Notes: generated by a model not told the origin, from the letters alone. A stretch of 64,000 nt of DNA from Homarus americanus (GCF_018991925.1 NW_024726235.1:6862291-6926290); one strand, 5' to 3'; shown: positions 12,345 through 23,861, numbered from the stretch's first letter. Numbers and translations are program-made.

Positions 12345-12413
12345 TAACCAAACCTAACCTAACCTAATCAAACCAAACCAAACCAAACCAAACCTAACCA
12401 AACCTAACCTAAA
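12345..12413. repeat. CCTAA/CCAAA telomere-like block
   Basis: A degenerate block of AACCTAACCTAACC and AACCAAACCAAACC. CCTAA is the complement of the arthropod telomere motif TTAGG; the CCAAA variants indicate an old or non-telomeric copy. It sits at the edge of unique sequence, as other such blocks in the window do. Confidence 0.85.
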
Positions 12414-12639
12414 ATTTTGGTAAGATGGGGTAAATGTTCTTCCATTGTAGTGACCATTATTAACTTATTACGGGAGAATAACAATGGTGGAAATATTGCA
12501 CGGTGGTTATATAGGTCAAGGGAAGGGGGGGGGGCTGATGTGTTCCCCCCTCCCCCCCTTCCTCCCCCCTCCCTCCCTTCCCCCCGAATTAATTCAAGTT
12601 TAAATAGTGAGTCTGATTACTGGACTCTCTCGCTTGGGG

Positions 12640-12850
12640 TATGTGATGGTCTTTTATCTAGCGGGCATTGATTTTTTTTTGTTCGATGGGACGGCCTTTC
12701 AGGTTAGCGGGGGCTTTTATTTTATAGAGCGTGTTATGATTGGCGGGCTTTCATGACGGGTACTGATTGGCGTTTTTTTTTTTCTTCACGGTGGATGCTG
12801 ATTGGCGGGCTTTATTCTCATGGCGGGCGTTGATTGGCTAGGGCGGATGA
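12640..12850. promoter_or_regulatory. CCAAT-box (ATTGG) cluster with GGCGGG motifs
   Basis: A degenerate repeat of roughly 27-35 bases in which TGATTGGC recurs. The four ATTGG cores are at 12739-12743, 12766-12770, 12801-12805 and 12833-12837. All match the reverse complement of the NF-Y consensus (CCAATCA), and two are followed directly by GGG to give ATTGGCGGG. NF-Y is known to act through several CCAAT boxes about 30 bases apart in cell-cycle promoters. No adjoining coding exon or start site could be identified, so promoter function is inference only. Confidence 0.5.
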
Positions 12851-12872
12851 GGGATGCACAAGTGATTTACGT

Positions 12873-12960
12873 AGAGAGAGAGAGAGACAGAGAGAGAGAG
12901 GGTAGAGAGAGAGAGAGAGAGAGGGTAGAGAGAGAGAGAGAGAGAGGGGGCTAGAGAGAG
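12873..12960. repeat. (GA)n with GGGTA interruptions
   Basis: GA dinucleotide blocks separated by GGGTAGAGAG interruptions at about 12900 and 12925. It follows the CCAAT-box cluster with about 20 bases between. Confidence 0.9.
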
Positions 12961-13425
12961 GTAATTATTGTTACCTAATTTTATTGCAAATAATTGATCT
13001 TATTAATCTTTTGGCAATTTATATCATTATTTTTATTACTTTTGTTATTTTCACCAGTTTGGTTTTTCTGCTCCTCTCTCCTCCCTTCCATCCATCCTTC
13101 CCATCTTCCTCTTCTCCTTCTTCTCACATCTGTTGCTTTCTTCTCCTCCTTAAATCTTTACTTTCACTTCCTCTTGTGGTAATTTCTCTTCCTGTTTTTC
13201 TTCCTTTCTCTTATTTTCCCTTTCTCCTCATTTTATCATTCTTCTCTTTGTCTGGTGTTTATTGTTATCCCCTGAGACTGTGTGTTTGTGTAATGCCATA
13301 CCTGTGTGACCTCTTACCTGTGTTGAACCTTTGACACACCTGTAATTAGTTCATGATCTGTAGATAGGTAGATTGATAGATTGTTAACAGGATATTTCAT
13401 GGATATATAGACAGATAGATAGTCA
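12961..13425. other. AT/CT-rich unique region
   Basis: Pyrimidine-rich sequence that reads as hydrophobic Leu/Ser/Phe frames in two phases without splice context. TAGATAGATAG-like runs occur at about 13360-13420. No gene recognised. Confidence 0.5.
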
Positions 13426-13645
13426 GTTAGTTACACCGTAGTTATCCATGGTCAGTTACTTGTACCGTAGTTATCCATGGCCAGTTACTTGTACCGTAGT
13501 TACCCATGGCCAGTTACTTGTACCGTAGTTACCCATGGCCAGTTACTTGTACCGTAGTTATCCATGGCCAGTTACTTGTACCGTAGTTATCCATGGCCAG
13601 TTACTTGTACCGTAGTTATCCATGGCCAGTTAGCTGTACCGTAGC
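13426..13645. repeat. 29-bp minisatellite (CAGTTACTTGTACCGTAGTT)
   Basis: Seven to eight very regular copies of a 29-base unit: CAGTTACTTGTACCGTAGTT plus ATCCATGGC. Only ATCC/ACCC and GGTC/GGCC substitutions vary, and there are almost no indels. That regularity suggests recent expansion. Each unit carries an NcoI-type CCATGG palindrome. Confidence 0.95.
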
Positions 13646-14356
13646 AATAACCAGCACCATCATCATCATTACCTGTTCAGGGTCGGTATACCAGCCCGTG
13701 GGAATGTAAATACTGTCGTGTTTGTATTAAGTCACTTGAATAAAGAAAGGGCCTGTAGTGCTTATCTGCCGCGGGAAAAATTGTTATTCTTACTCTCTTC
13801 CATATTGCATTTTTAAAATTTACTTCAATGTGTTTATATTATTTTTTATTTATTTTTTGTAACTGTTGGGTATAGATCTTATTAGTCATGTTGGCGGATA
13901 GGCAGTTTTAGGCTAGTATCCCCTAACTGTTGGTCAGTTTTCTTTGGATGGGCATGAGAGGGAGAGGGTGGTGGGGAAATAATAAGAGTCCTTAAAATGT
14001 CAATATGGTCGCAGAATCTCGCTTATTTTGTTATTTTTACGTTTTTAATGCTGTTGCTTAAGCTAATGTTGATATAACGTGTTCATGTGAGATCCGTCGA
14101 GACCAGTCAGTGTTGTTCTTGTTCATGCAGAAATGTTCTTCAGTTTAACGTTGACATAATTGGGAGTCTGTATGTTTGTTATTGTGAAAATTTTTGATAC
14201 CACCAGTACATCTATGTGTTTGAGATGTATGTATGTATGTATGTGTAAACGATAAATGAATATATATGTACTGTATGTGAGGGTAGGAGCAGAGTGAATT
14301 AACAACAAGAGATGCAGGTGTTTTGTTTCAGGGAGAGACCGGCTGTTGGTACGGGT

Positions 14357-14403
<47 letters not shown>

Positions 14404-14914
14404 ATCGATCTGTTTGTCTCGTATGAAGTATGGCACTACAGTGTGTGTGTGTGTCTGGTGAATAGTCTGTGTAGGTATCCCAGGTTTCTCTCTCTCTCTC
14501 TCTCCTGACAAACAATAATAACTCCTTCCTATAATACCTCAGGTGGGTGAAGGCTCTTGAGGTATGCTGGTAGTGAGTGTTGTTCCAGCTTAACATTACC
14601 ATATTTATACATGTGGCTTCTCTACGTTTAAGGCTTCTCAGAACTTATCAAGAGGAGTAATCTTTTCAAAGTGGGTTTACCAAGTCAGTTGTGTAAGAGA
14701 TATATACTGAAACATGTTGGAAAGAACAATATATTTACACAGTAGGTTTATTTCAGTCAGGATTATTTCAGAATTATACAGATAAATTAGATAAGGATGA
14801 AACGTGTACAAGGAGGAGTCATTAGTAATATGTTTTGGTAAGAGACGGAAAATAAACTAAAAATAGAAAGCCTTATTTTTTGTCATTGAATATTTTTTCT
14901 TATTTATGCACATG
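13646..14914. other. Unique AT-rich DNA with small microsatellites
   Basis: Holds (TATG)n at 14222-14245, (GT)n at 14359-14402 and (TC)n at about 14489-14506. Otherwise AT-rich unique sequence with frequent stops in all frames. No gene or RNA recognised. Confidence 0.6.
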
Positions 14915-14915
14915 T

Positions 14916-15012
<97 letters not shown>
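14915..15012. repeat. (AT)n tract, ~95 bases
   Basis: An uninterrupted AT dinucleotide run. It is self-complementary and could extrude as a cruciform. Such runs are also common sites of assembly slippage. Confidence 0.98.
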
Positions 15013-15014
<2 letters not shown>

Positions 15015-17340
15015 CCTGTGATACAGTATAAAAATTTCTAGCGATGTATTAATGTTTTTTTTTTACATATATAAGATTTTCCCAGAGAACAAAGCCTAGT
15101 ATATTATTAAGTAAGTCCCTTTGCGAGTCTTTGGTTGGTAGTTCCAAGTTCGAGGTTACTCTGTCAGTGGAGCGGACACATACACACACACGTACACACA
15201 CACACACGTACACACACGTAAGTCAGCTGTTGCCCACATGTCACTTTACTTATAAACCGAGGAGTAATTCATCACGTATAAGAGTGTGTATTATAGCGAA
15301 AGTTTCTTTATATAGATTTACTTGTGTATTATTTATTTCAGAATGTTGTTGTTGAGGAAGGAGTCACTGGGCACTAGGCTGACCTGAAGGATTGTTTTTT
15401 CCATTGGTTTATAACACACACACACACACACACATAGATAGAGGGGGGGGCAGCGTTTTCTCTCCAGTTTTGTACAGTAGTTTCATGTTTCGGCGCCGTT
15501 GTCTCTGAGTTAGAAGGCGTCCAGGCAAGAGAGACAGGGGAGTCAGCTCAGCTCGTTTGGAACCTGGCTGAGTGGTGGATGAGTTTGTGAGGTGTCATGA
15601 ACGCTGGCTGACTGGCTCTATGATGCTCGTGCCATGACTTGACATGAGAACAATTCATCTACGCTGGGATGTAAAAAAAAACCCAGCTTATAGAAATGGC
15701 GCGTGAAATATATATACACTTAATATATATAGAGATAGAGGTTTGATATTTATTGATACTGACTGATTTTTTTTGAAACTGGAATATTTCGATAATAAAC
15801 ACAATAAATATGAATTAATGTAAACTTGTATGACTTTTCTTGAATGAATGTCTCTATTGAGTTTGAAGTTGTTGTTTTTTTCTTGGTTTTCAAATTGTTT
15901 TTTTACGGGAAATGGCTAAATGATAACCACTACAGAATCATGCAGAACAAGCCCGTCACTTCCCAAGGTCTGTAACTTATGCTATACAGACAGACAGACG
16001 GACAGACAACGGTTCTTTAAAGCCAAGGGTAGGAGATATGTAGTGAACAGTTAACATTTTTCAGCGAGTTACTGTGTACTGTACTGTATGATTCTGCGGT
16101 GAGTGAGACAGCGGCGGGAGATAGATCATACCTGTTTATGTGTGCGCGTTTTATAGTCTGGTTCGCGTGTGGTGTAGCCATTTTACCAGTCCCGTTTGTT
16201 TGGTAAGCGAGGCCTATTTCTGATGCTGGTTCTGGTGGCGATACTATTAACTTTATACAACAGTTAATAGTGAGATTTCCTTTTCTATTTTTTACACATT
16301 AAATTTCTAAAAGTATTTCGTCATTTCTATTTAATAATATAAATCTTATATCTCGCCCGTGACAAGCATTATTATTTTTTTTTTTAAGTTTCGTAATTTC
16401 CTCGTGAAGAATAAGATAAAATATCTCGCCCATGACATTTTTTATTTATTTTTTAAACATTTATATTTAAAAATGTCTTAATTACCTTTGAAGTGTTGTG
16501 CCAGCAAAACTTTCACTCACTCGGCTAACCGTACGACGAAACACTAGAGAGATGCTAGATATCGCCTTTCATACCTCTAATAACGCCTGCAGTCGTTAAA
16601 TATACAAAATATTAACTTAAAAATAATTAATAACCCATGAATATTGTAACAGAAAAAACAGTAAAAAAATAACTTCTAACCGATGAACCAGAAAGGTCAA
16701 AAAAAAAATAACTAATCAGAATTGTTTCCCCATTGTTCGCATCGATTTTCACTTCCGCTGTTTAATTCGGTATTGTTAAACTCTTAATTCAGGATGGAGG
16801 AATTTTTTTGGGGGGTCTATTTCAAGAGTAAATTTATTATGATATTCAGCTTCCAGTTGAAAATAGAGGATTATAATTGACTTGATTGTAGGAAATATTC
16901 GTCGTCGCTGTCGGGAATTTTCCACTTGTGATTGAATTCAGTTATTGAGGATGATTTTCAGTTATTTATATTATTTATATTTACAGCATCAATAACAAGA
17001 TCAAATCATGTCTATAAATATCGTTCATTAAGTCTTATTACTGAAATAAATTGAGAAAAACAACTGTGATTTTGTTTCAGGTAATTTCAGAGCTTCAGTT
17101 ACCAGGGTCTTGTAATACTAGCGGACATGGGTTCATAATTTTTTACACGACTTCAAATAGAAATAGTTATTGTGACTTGGTGTATTTTGTGGTTAAGTTA
17201 GTCAATGTCCCTTTTTTTAAACCACCAATCTCTAAGAACCTTAATTTCTACGCTTATTTTTTTAAAGATATTTTTGCCGAGATATTTTATTATTGAAAGC
17301 AATTGGTTAGTTAATTTATTATTGTTAAGGGATATTGTGA
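15013..17340. other. Unique AT-rich intergenic or intronic DNA
   Basis: Contains short CA repeats (about 15177-15220, 15413-15434), poly-T and poly-A runs and a GACA run near 15990. The stretch 15480-15640 is more GC-rich than its surroundings and could be an untranslated exon, but no open frame or splice pair supports this. The rest has dense stops on both strands. No gene recognised. Confidence 0.55.
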
Positions 17341-17344
17341 GGAG

Positions 17345-17430
17345 TTATTGGTTAGGTTAGTGTTAGTGGTTAATGTTTAGGTTAGAATAGGTCAAGTTAG
17401 GTTAGGTTAGGTTCGGTCAGGTCAGGTTAG
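17345..17430. repeat. TTAGG-like block
   Basis: GGTTAGGTTAGTGTTAG.. followed by CAAGTTAGGTTAGGTTAGG and GGTCAGGTCAGG variants. A degenerate TTAGG-type block embedded in unique DNA. Confidence 0.85.
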
Positions 17431-18035
17431 GTCATATCCTCTGTCAACCAAAGCTGCATTATCTGCCCCAGGACCACCGTGAGACACCTTCCTCCTTCTC
17501 CCCCCTCGCCTCCTGCTGTCAACGCCTCACTCCTCTTGGCCTCTCAGGAATCTTGTCCCCAGATCCACAAAGGTTCTTACCATGAATCTCTCTCAGGCGT
17601 GAAGATACGAGAATGCACCAAAATATTAACTTCGAGGCTGGAAAATTACTCCCATTACTGTTGTTATTTTTTAATATATATATTGACTTGGTGCTCTTTA
17701 GGAAACAAATATAGATTAATTTTTAAAAAAGATTCTCTAACCTATTTGTTTTGTCTCCTGGTTGGTACTATAAGTGAATGTATCTAGTTGTGGTGGTCGT
17801 GGTATATATAGTGTTGGATGCTGTGAAAGCTATTTTACGATGTTCTTTTATTTTAGCTTAGAGTCAGAGTATAATGTATGGTACTGACATTTTTCACGTA
17901 CGATTAATATTTATCGTGCGGGTATTTGTGATATCCGGACCGACCCATGGATCAGTCTTGTCAGAAAATCGTTCTTTGGTTTAGTTTTCTCATATGTGGG
18001 AAGTCACTGAACGTATCTACTGACGACAGATATAG
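17431..18035. other. Unique region, no gene recognised
   Basis: There is one pyrimidine tract ending in CTCTCAG (about 17500-17547) that resembles a splice acceptor. The downstream frame has no recognisable domain and the sequence soon becomes AT-rich. No confident exon. Confidence 0.45.
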
Positions 18036-18039
18036 TACG

Positions 18040-18175
18040 ACAGCAACTGAAGTGAGTTAATTAGATAAGGTTCGACATCAGTTGAAATGAGTCAGGTAGA
18101 TACGTTCTGACATCAGCTGAAGTGAGTCAATTAGATACGGTTTGACTTCAGTTGAATTGAGTCAGAGAGAGAGAT
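18040..18175. repeat. 35-bp array with an AP-1-type site in each unit
   Basis: Four units at an exact 35-base period. TGAGTCA (or TGAGTTA) occurs at 18053-18059 (one mismatch), 18088-18094, 18123-18129 and 18158-18164, each preceded by CAGCTGAA or CAGTTGAA and followed by AGATACG-like sequence. TGAGTCA is the AP-1 (Jun/Fos) consensus. The flanking parts of the unit are more diverged than the TGAGTCA core. Regulatory function is inference. Confidence 0.75.
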
Positions 18176-19150
18176 ACGATCAGACATTTCCAGTCAGGGC
18201 GAAATTTAACTCAAGAATGTCAGAGAAGGCGCCCCATGTTCCACACCTCGCTGCCCGTGTTGGGAATTTCCAGCTGACTGCAAGATTGCAACATTTTCTT
18301 CATGATAAAACTCCATTGTTTAGTGTATTAGTAAGAGGCTATTATGTGACGGTGTAAAGATAGATTTAAAAAATGAATACATAAATCATTACCTTTGTGG
18401 GCGTGAGGAGAGAGATGTATTGTGAATAAGTTAAGTTTCCAATGAGAGAAAATGGTCACGATTTGTACCAGGGATGACTGTAGTCGATCGTGATGGAATG
18501 AAATGACGTTTTATCTAGAGAAAAAAAAATTCTTCCTCACATGTTGAAGGGAACACAAAGAGTGGAGAAGATTCCGTTATGTGAGGAGGCTACAAATGTG
18601 ACCTATAAGAGTTTAATGCCACTGAAAATTCCTTGTTGTGGTGTGACTGACCCCTGCAGGGGGGGGGGGGGATTTTTCTTCCAGGGTGAACAGTCGCTGA
18701 CACAAATATGAATGGCAAAAACATGACTTAATAATTATAATCAGACCTGACCCCACACCTCCCTCTCACATCCCAGACACCCACACTTCCCACACCTATA
18801 CCTCCCACACCTCCCAAACGCCCATACATCCCATACCCCCCACACTCCCCACACCTCCCACACCCGAAGCATAGTTGAAGTTTATGATAACATTGCCTTC
18901 TTCAGTTTTGTAGAAGATAATGTTACTGAAACCTAACCTAACCTAACCAAGCTAACATGGAGTCAGATAGTCGGGTGATTTAAATCTTTTGACCATTCTG
19001 ATGTCTTCAATATATATAAATCGGTAATAGTCCGTTATCAAACCCAAACAACGTCTTGACGCTAATGATTAACAAGACTTACGGTAATTCAGGTGTATTT
19101 AATGACCACTGATCTTGTTCACCTTGAGGAAAAGATTTAGAATGGACTGG
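18176..19150. other. Unique AT-rich DNA with a CCCACAC tract
   Basis: Includes poly-G at 18658-18671, a degenerate CTCCCACACC repeat at 18755-18865 and a short CCTAACCTAACC block at 18931-18946. No gene recognised. Confidence 0.55.
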
Positions 19151-19154
19151 TGAC

Positions 19155-19760
19155 TTGGAGGTGAGATCTACACGGTAAGGTGAGTGAGGGGGGGGAGAGT
19201 TGACGAGTGGCCACCAGAGGGTAGAGAGGAGGAGGAGGAGAGGTAGAGGAGGGGAGGGTGAAGAAACAGAGGGTGAGTGGGGGGAGAGGAGGAGTTAACG
19301 AGTGGCCACAGGGAGTGTGAGGGGAGGTGAGAAACAGAGGGTGAGTGAAGAGTTGACGAGTGGCACCATGAGGGAGGTAGAGGAGGGGAGGGGTGGGAGG
19401 AGCACGAGTGGCACCATGAGGGAGGTAGATGAGGGGGGAGGGTGAAGAAACAGAGGTGAGGGGGAGGGGAGAGGGAGGAGTTGACGAGTGGCCACCATGA
19501 GGAGGTAGAGGAGGGAGGGGTGAAGAAACAGAGGGTGAGTGGGGAGGGGGAGAGGGAGGAGTTAACGAGTGGCTACCATGAGGGAGGTAGATGAGGGGAG
19601 GGTGAAGAAACAGAGGGTGAGTGGGGGAGGGGGAGAGAGAGAGAGAGAGGAGTTAACGAGTGGCCACCATGAGGGAGGTAGAGGTAGAGGGTGAGGTAAC
19701 AAAAGGGTGAGTGGGACAGGAGGGAGGTAGAGGGTGAGGGTGGAGTGGGAGGGTGATACT
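19155..19760. repeat. ~75-bp minisatellite, G/A-rich
   Basis: About seven copies of a 70-80 base unit containing GTTAACGAGTGGCCACCATG, AGGGAGGTAGAGGAGGGGAG and GTGAAGAAACAGAGGGTGAG. Copies vary in length through G-run and GAG indels; one includes a (GA)5 insertion near 19635. CCACCATG looks like a Kozak context but occurs in every unit, so it is not evidence of a gene. Confidence 0.9.
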
Positions 19761-20069
19761 GGCTAGGTTATACACGAGGTCAACTATCTCTCCCTTGGCC
19801 TTTCGTCATACTTTCCCTTAACTCCGCATGCTTCCCAGGATGTAAGGGGGGTGAACTAGCCCCCTCGGGAGCAATCTAAATCTATCTACTTTCCCTTCAC
19901 GAGTTTTTATTGCCTTAAGTTTATATCAGAGAGGCAGGCAGTGTACAGTACGAGTAGAGGGTTATTAAAAGGTCGTAGATGACTAATTAAAAGGCGATAA
20001 TGAGGGTTAGTTAGTTAGTTAAGTGGAACTACTCTGTTATGTAGATTTAAATGTTTCAGTGTTGAGGTA
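19761..20069. other. Unique spacer
   Basis: Unique sequence between the 75-bp array and a TTAGG-like block, ending in TTAGTTAGTTAG at about 20006-20022. No gene recognised. Confidence 0.5.
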
Positions 20070-20175
20070 CTGTTTAGGTTAGGTTGGGTTTGGTTGGGTT
20101 GGGTTAGGTTAGGTTAGGTTAGGTTAGGTTGGGTTGGGTTGGGTTAGGTTAGGTTAGGTTGGGTTGGGTTAGGAA
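20070..20175. repeat. TTAGG/TTGGG interstitial telomere-like block
   Basis: GGTTAGGTTGGGTTTGG.. followed by runs of GGTTAGG mixed with GGTTGGG. It is the longest such block with near-perfect TTAGG runs in the window. The mixture of two pentamers and the unique flanks indicate an interstitial block, not a chromosome end. Confidence 0.88.
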
Positions 20176-20332
20176 GGTCGTAGGTCTGATCACCATCAAT
20201 TATATACCACACTAGGTTAAAGCACCAAGCACCGTGTAGTATAACAGCACTATTTATTATTATTTGTTCTCTGTGGTAGTTTAGTGGTTGTCGTGGTAGG
20301 CTAAAGAGAGCCTGTGGTTGATAGATATAAAC

Positions 20333-20511
20333 GAGACTCCTGATCACACAACAAACTCTTTATTAGACCACACAACGAACTCTTTATTAGACCACACAAC
20401 AAACTCTTTATTAGACCACACAACAAACTCTTTATTAAACCACACAACAAACTCTTTATTAGACCACACAACGAACTCTTTATTAGACCACACAACAAAC
20501 TCTTTATTATT
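20333..20511. repeat. 24-bp minisatellite with AATAAA on the - strand
   Basis: Seven near-identical copies of a 24-base unit: ACAACAAACTCTTTATTAG plus ACCAC. Each copy has TTTATT, which is AATAAA on the - strand, the polyadenylation hexamer. The period is eight codons, so the frames stay open by chance. Confidence 0.95.
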
Positions 20512-20570
20512 ATTACAAGTCAACTCGCGGTCTCAACCATTTGGTCGTGACGTCACATGGAAGGCAAAAT

Positions 20571-20571
<1 letters not shown>

Positions 20572-20605
<34 letters not shown>

Positions 20606-20728
20606 GCCTTTAAGCGTTACTATCGCCGGGTTATTCAGCACCGCTCACAAGGTCTTAGTTTCTACAATTCACAACCAGACAACTTTCCAGGACTAAGGAA
20701 GTTATGATTATGTTATGGTGGCTGGGTA

Positions 20729-20786
<58 letters not shown>
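20572..20786. repeat. (TTG)n and (TC)n microsatellites
   Basis: (TTG)n at about 20572-20606 and (TC)n at about 20733-20785, with about 125 bases of unique sequence between. Confidence 0.95.
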
Positions 20787-20789
<3 letters not shown>

Positions 20790-21733
20790 GATATATTGAG
20801 TTATTTTGTTAATTTACTGTTTTTGGGTAAAGTAATTGTGCTTACTGAGATTAAATTCGCGATCGGCGTTGCAGTGAGCTCTGTAAGGGCAGGCAGTGCT
20901 AGTTATCATCGGCAAGACATATATAAAAACTGGATATAATCACATAATAGGAAGATAAATCTGTATTGAAAAGTATTGGAACTGGACATAATGACAGTAA
21001 TCCCAGCCGCCTTAATGGGTGTTTTTTAGACCCCCACCACTGAGATTTGTTGTGATACATGTGAACGTTAAATATAAAAACGTACATGTGTGTGTGTGTT
21101 TAATGTATACACGACAAGTTATCATACATCAACACAAGAGAAAGTCTTGCCTCATACAACAGCTAGATACTTGTGGAGGGGGTGGGGTGGAATCTCGTCT
21201 TAAAAGAAATTATGTTAATCTTCCACGGTATAATTTTCTCTTCTCACGTCATTTATTTTACGGTAATTGATGGAGGTGGTTGATAATTTACACACTTGAC
21301 ACATAGACTAGTTAACATCCTACTGATCGTTAAGCTCTGACTGGCTAGTTTTTTACCCGTGACGTCATAACTGCTTTAACACGCACTGGTCATAAAAACT
21401 AATTACACTGTGTTGGCCAATGAATAACGGGGGACTAATTCTCACTCTTCACTCGATTAGTTCCTGAACCTCTGGTGGGAAGACTGGCCATAGGTGATGC
21501 TTATTCCCCAGTGTGAACCGATACGTGACTTCTTATTGGGTTCTGTGACGCGCGTTCAGGGTCCAGCGTACGGTGTTGGGGGGGAGTCGTTGCCAGGTCG
21601 TTTCAACGCTCTGATGCTCATGCTCACCAGACCTCAGTGATGCTCATGCTCACCAGACCTCAGTGATGCTCCTGTTTGAGGCTTCTGTTTTAGTCTTGTA
21701 TCTTTTATTGTTATTATGACATGATTTTTGGGG
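20787..21733. other. Unique region with a 26-bp duplication
   Basis: Mostly unique AT-rich DNA. GATGCTCATGCTCACCAGAC plus CTCAGT (26 bases) is directly duplicated at 21612-21637 and 21638-21663, with a third truncated start after it. No gene recognised. Confidence 0.6.
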
Positions 21734-21792
21734 GGATCACCTGAAGATTAGACACCCTAACCTTTCCTAGGGGTTAGGTTAGGTTAGCGTCT
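21734..21792. repeat. Dispersed element copy 1 (ATCACCTGAAGATTA + TTAGG)
   Basis: GGATCACCTGAAGATTAG, then CACCCTAACC, then GGTTAGGTTAGGTTAG. The same order (TCACCTGAAGATTA core, CACACC/CACCC, TTAGG-like run) recurs at 57853 in the same orientation. Related cores lie in reverse orientation at 46698, 63789 and 63821. Confidence 0.6.
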
Positions 21793-21999
21793 TAAACCTT
21801 CAAGTAATCCACCTTTTTTGTGCTCGGGGAAACTTGCACCATATGGATGAATTAATTCGTTACCTTCTGGTGTCGTGAGAGACTTGGCCTCCCTCCTGCT
21901 GCCCCACACACAACTCCGGGGGAAGGCGGTGGAGGGGAGGGAGGTCTGCACTAATTATTGTACCTCGTGACATTTACACTCCTCAAGGTAAAGACTGTG

Positions 22000-22625
22000 T
22001 GTGTGTCGTTCACTGAGTACTGGTGGTGCGTGTGTAGTGTTTCTTGTTGTGTTGGAATGAGTAATACTGTGTGTGTGTTGTTCACTGAGTACTGGTGGTG
22101 TGTGTGTAGTGTTTCTTGTTGTGTTGGAATGAGTAATACTGTGTGTGTGTCGCTCACTGAGTACTGGTGGTGTGTGTGTAGTGTTTCTTGTTGTGTTGGA
22201 ATGAGTAATACTGTGTGTGTGTTGTTCACTGAGTACTGGTGGTGTGTGTGTAGTGTTTCTTGTTGTGTTGGAATGAGTAATACTGTGTGTGTGTCGCTCA
22301 CTGAGTACTGGTGGTGTGTGTGTAGTGTTTCTTGTTGTGTTGGAATGAGTAATACTGTGTGTGTGTCGCTCACTGAGTACTGGTGGTGTGTGTGTAGTGT
22401 TTCTTGTGTGTGTGTCGCTCACTGAGTACTGGTGGTGTGTGTGTAGTGTGGTTCGTGTGTAGTGTGTTGGAATGAGTAATACTGTGTGTGTGTCGTTCAC
22501 TGAGTACTGGTGGTGTGTGTGTAGTGTTTCTTGTTGTGTTGGCATGAGTAATACTGTGTGTGTGTCGCTCACTGAGTACTGGTGGTGTGTGTGTAGTGTT
22601 TCTTGTTGTGTTGGCATGAGTAATA
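22000..22625. repeat. 72-bp minisatellite with two subtypes
   Basis: About eight copies of a 72-base unit containing CACTGAGTACTGGTGGTGTG, TAGTGTTTCTTGTTGTGTTG and AATGAGTAATACTGTGTGTG. CACTGAG recurs at 22083, 22155, 22227 and 22299, exactly 72 bases apart. Two subtypes differ at the base of the unit (GTTGTTCAC versus GTCGCTCAC) and alternate in the first copies. One copy near 22405 is truncated. The 24-codon period explains the repeating open frames on both strands. Confidence 0.95.
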
Positions 22626-22703
22626 TGTCCGGTTTGGTTCTTTCTTGTTCCTGTGAAAGTTTTGGGTATGGTTTTATTTATGTACACTGGGCTACCTCCA
22701 AAC

Positions 22704-22705
<2 letters not shown>

Positions 22706-22770
<65 letters not shown>

Positions 22771-22791
22771 GTTGTTGTATTTTTATTATCA

Positions 22792-22846
<55 letters not shown>

Positions 22847-22860
22847 CATTATTGTTATTA
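22706..22860. repeat. (ATT)n microsatellite, two blocks
   Basis: ATT trinucleotide runs at about 22706-22770 and 22796-22858, separated by GTTGTTGTATTTTTATTATC. Confidence 0.97.
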
Positions 22861-23860
22861 GTATTCAAATTCTATATCAACTTCTCAAATACTTCACATC
22901 AGTACAATCACCTGATAGGAGGGCCCCTAACACTGGCCCAAATCCTCAGAGATTACCTGAGTTTCCCCTCCACCTGACCTTACGCGTACACATTATATAC
23001 TGGAGGGAAAAAACTACACTGTATATCTGAAGGCATTTTTTAACTAACTTACTAATTACGTATCATATTTTAAAGAGCTAAGGTGATATTGGTTTCTTAT
23101 ATCAAGAAATTCGACTAAATATAGGAATCTTATAAGAATCGTGTTATATATCCGTGGTAAAAAGAGTGGAAAGTGACACCATTATGGAGACAGAATCTAC
23201 TCTCGGTGTCATTATCTCCCAGTGAAAGAAAACCCGCTTTGAATGGCTGTTTCGAAATGGTGACTGGAAGCCGCTTCAGGGTCTCTCGCGGACTTGGCTT
23301 CACTCACCCACCTCTCTGGTTCTCTGTTTACAAGCGTGTGGTTTAGTTTAGGGTGGTGTGGGGTGAGTGGTGGTATTTATTTCCTGAGACAATACCCCCT
23401 TATGGTGTTATTACCGTCATCCTCGCCGAGTTGGTTCACACACATACACATACATACATACATTCACAAACACACACACACACAGTTTTCCTCTGTTAAT
23501 TGTTGTTACCTTGACATTGTGTTGTGCATACACAAACACACACACACACATACATACAAACACACACACACACAATTTTCCTCTATTAGTGTTGTTACCT
23601 TGACATTGTGTTGTGGGCTACAGTATAGTGAGGTGGTTGGTAATTTTGATGGTTGTGGTGGTTGGTGGAGGTTGTTGCGGTGATGATGCTTTTAGTTGTA
23701 GTGGAAATGGTGGCAATTCTTGTAGTAGTGGTTAGTGTTGGTGGTTATGGTGGTAGTAGTTGTAGTGCAGGTATTGACGGTGGTTTTTTTTGTTTTTTTT
23801 ATGGGGATTAGCCCACCCGGGCACAGGTCACTGACCCACATCAGGGGCCTGAGGGGCGAA
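22861..23860. other. Unique region with CA and GGT microsatellites
   Basis: CA/TACA repeats at about 23439-23483 and 23527-23573 sit in a duplicated context: TTTTCCTCTGTTAATTGTTG at 23485 versus TTTTCCTCTATTAG.GTTG at 23576, each followed by TTACCTTGACATTGTGTTGT. This is a ~90-base direct duplication. GTGGTGGT-rich sequence follows at 23630-23790. No gene recognised. Confidence 0.6.
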
Positions 23861-23861
23861 A

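Noticed and set aside
19155..19760. Kozak-like CCACCATG starts
   Set aside because: Present in every repeat unit and followed by stops or frame changes.
20070..20175. True chromosome end
   Set aside because: TTAGG/TTGGG mix is short, flanked by unique DNA on both sides and one of about ten scattered blocks.
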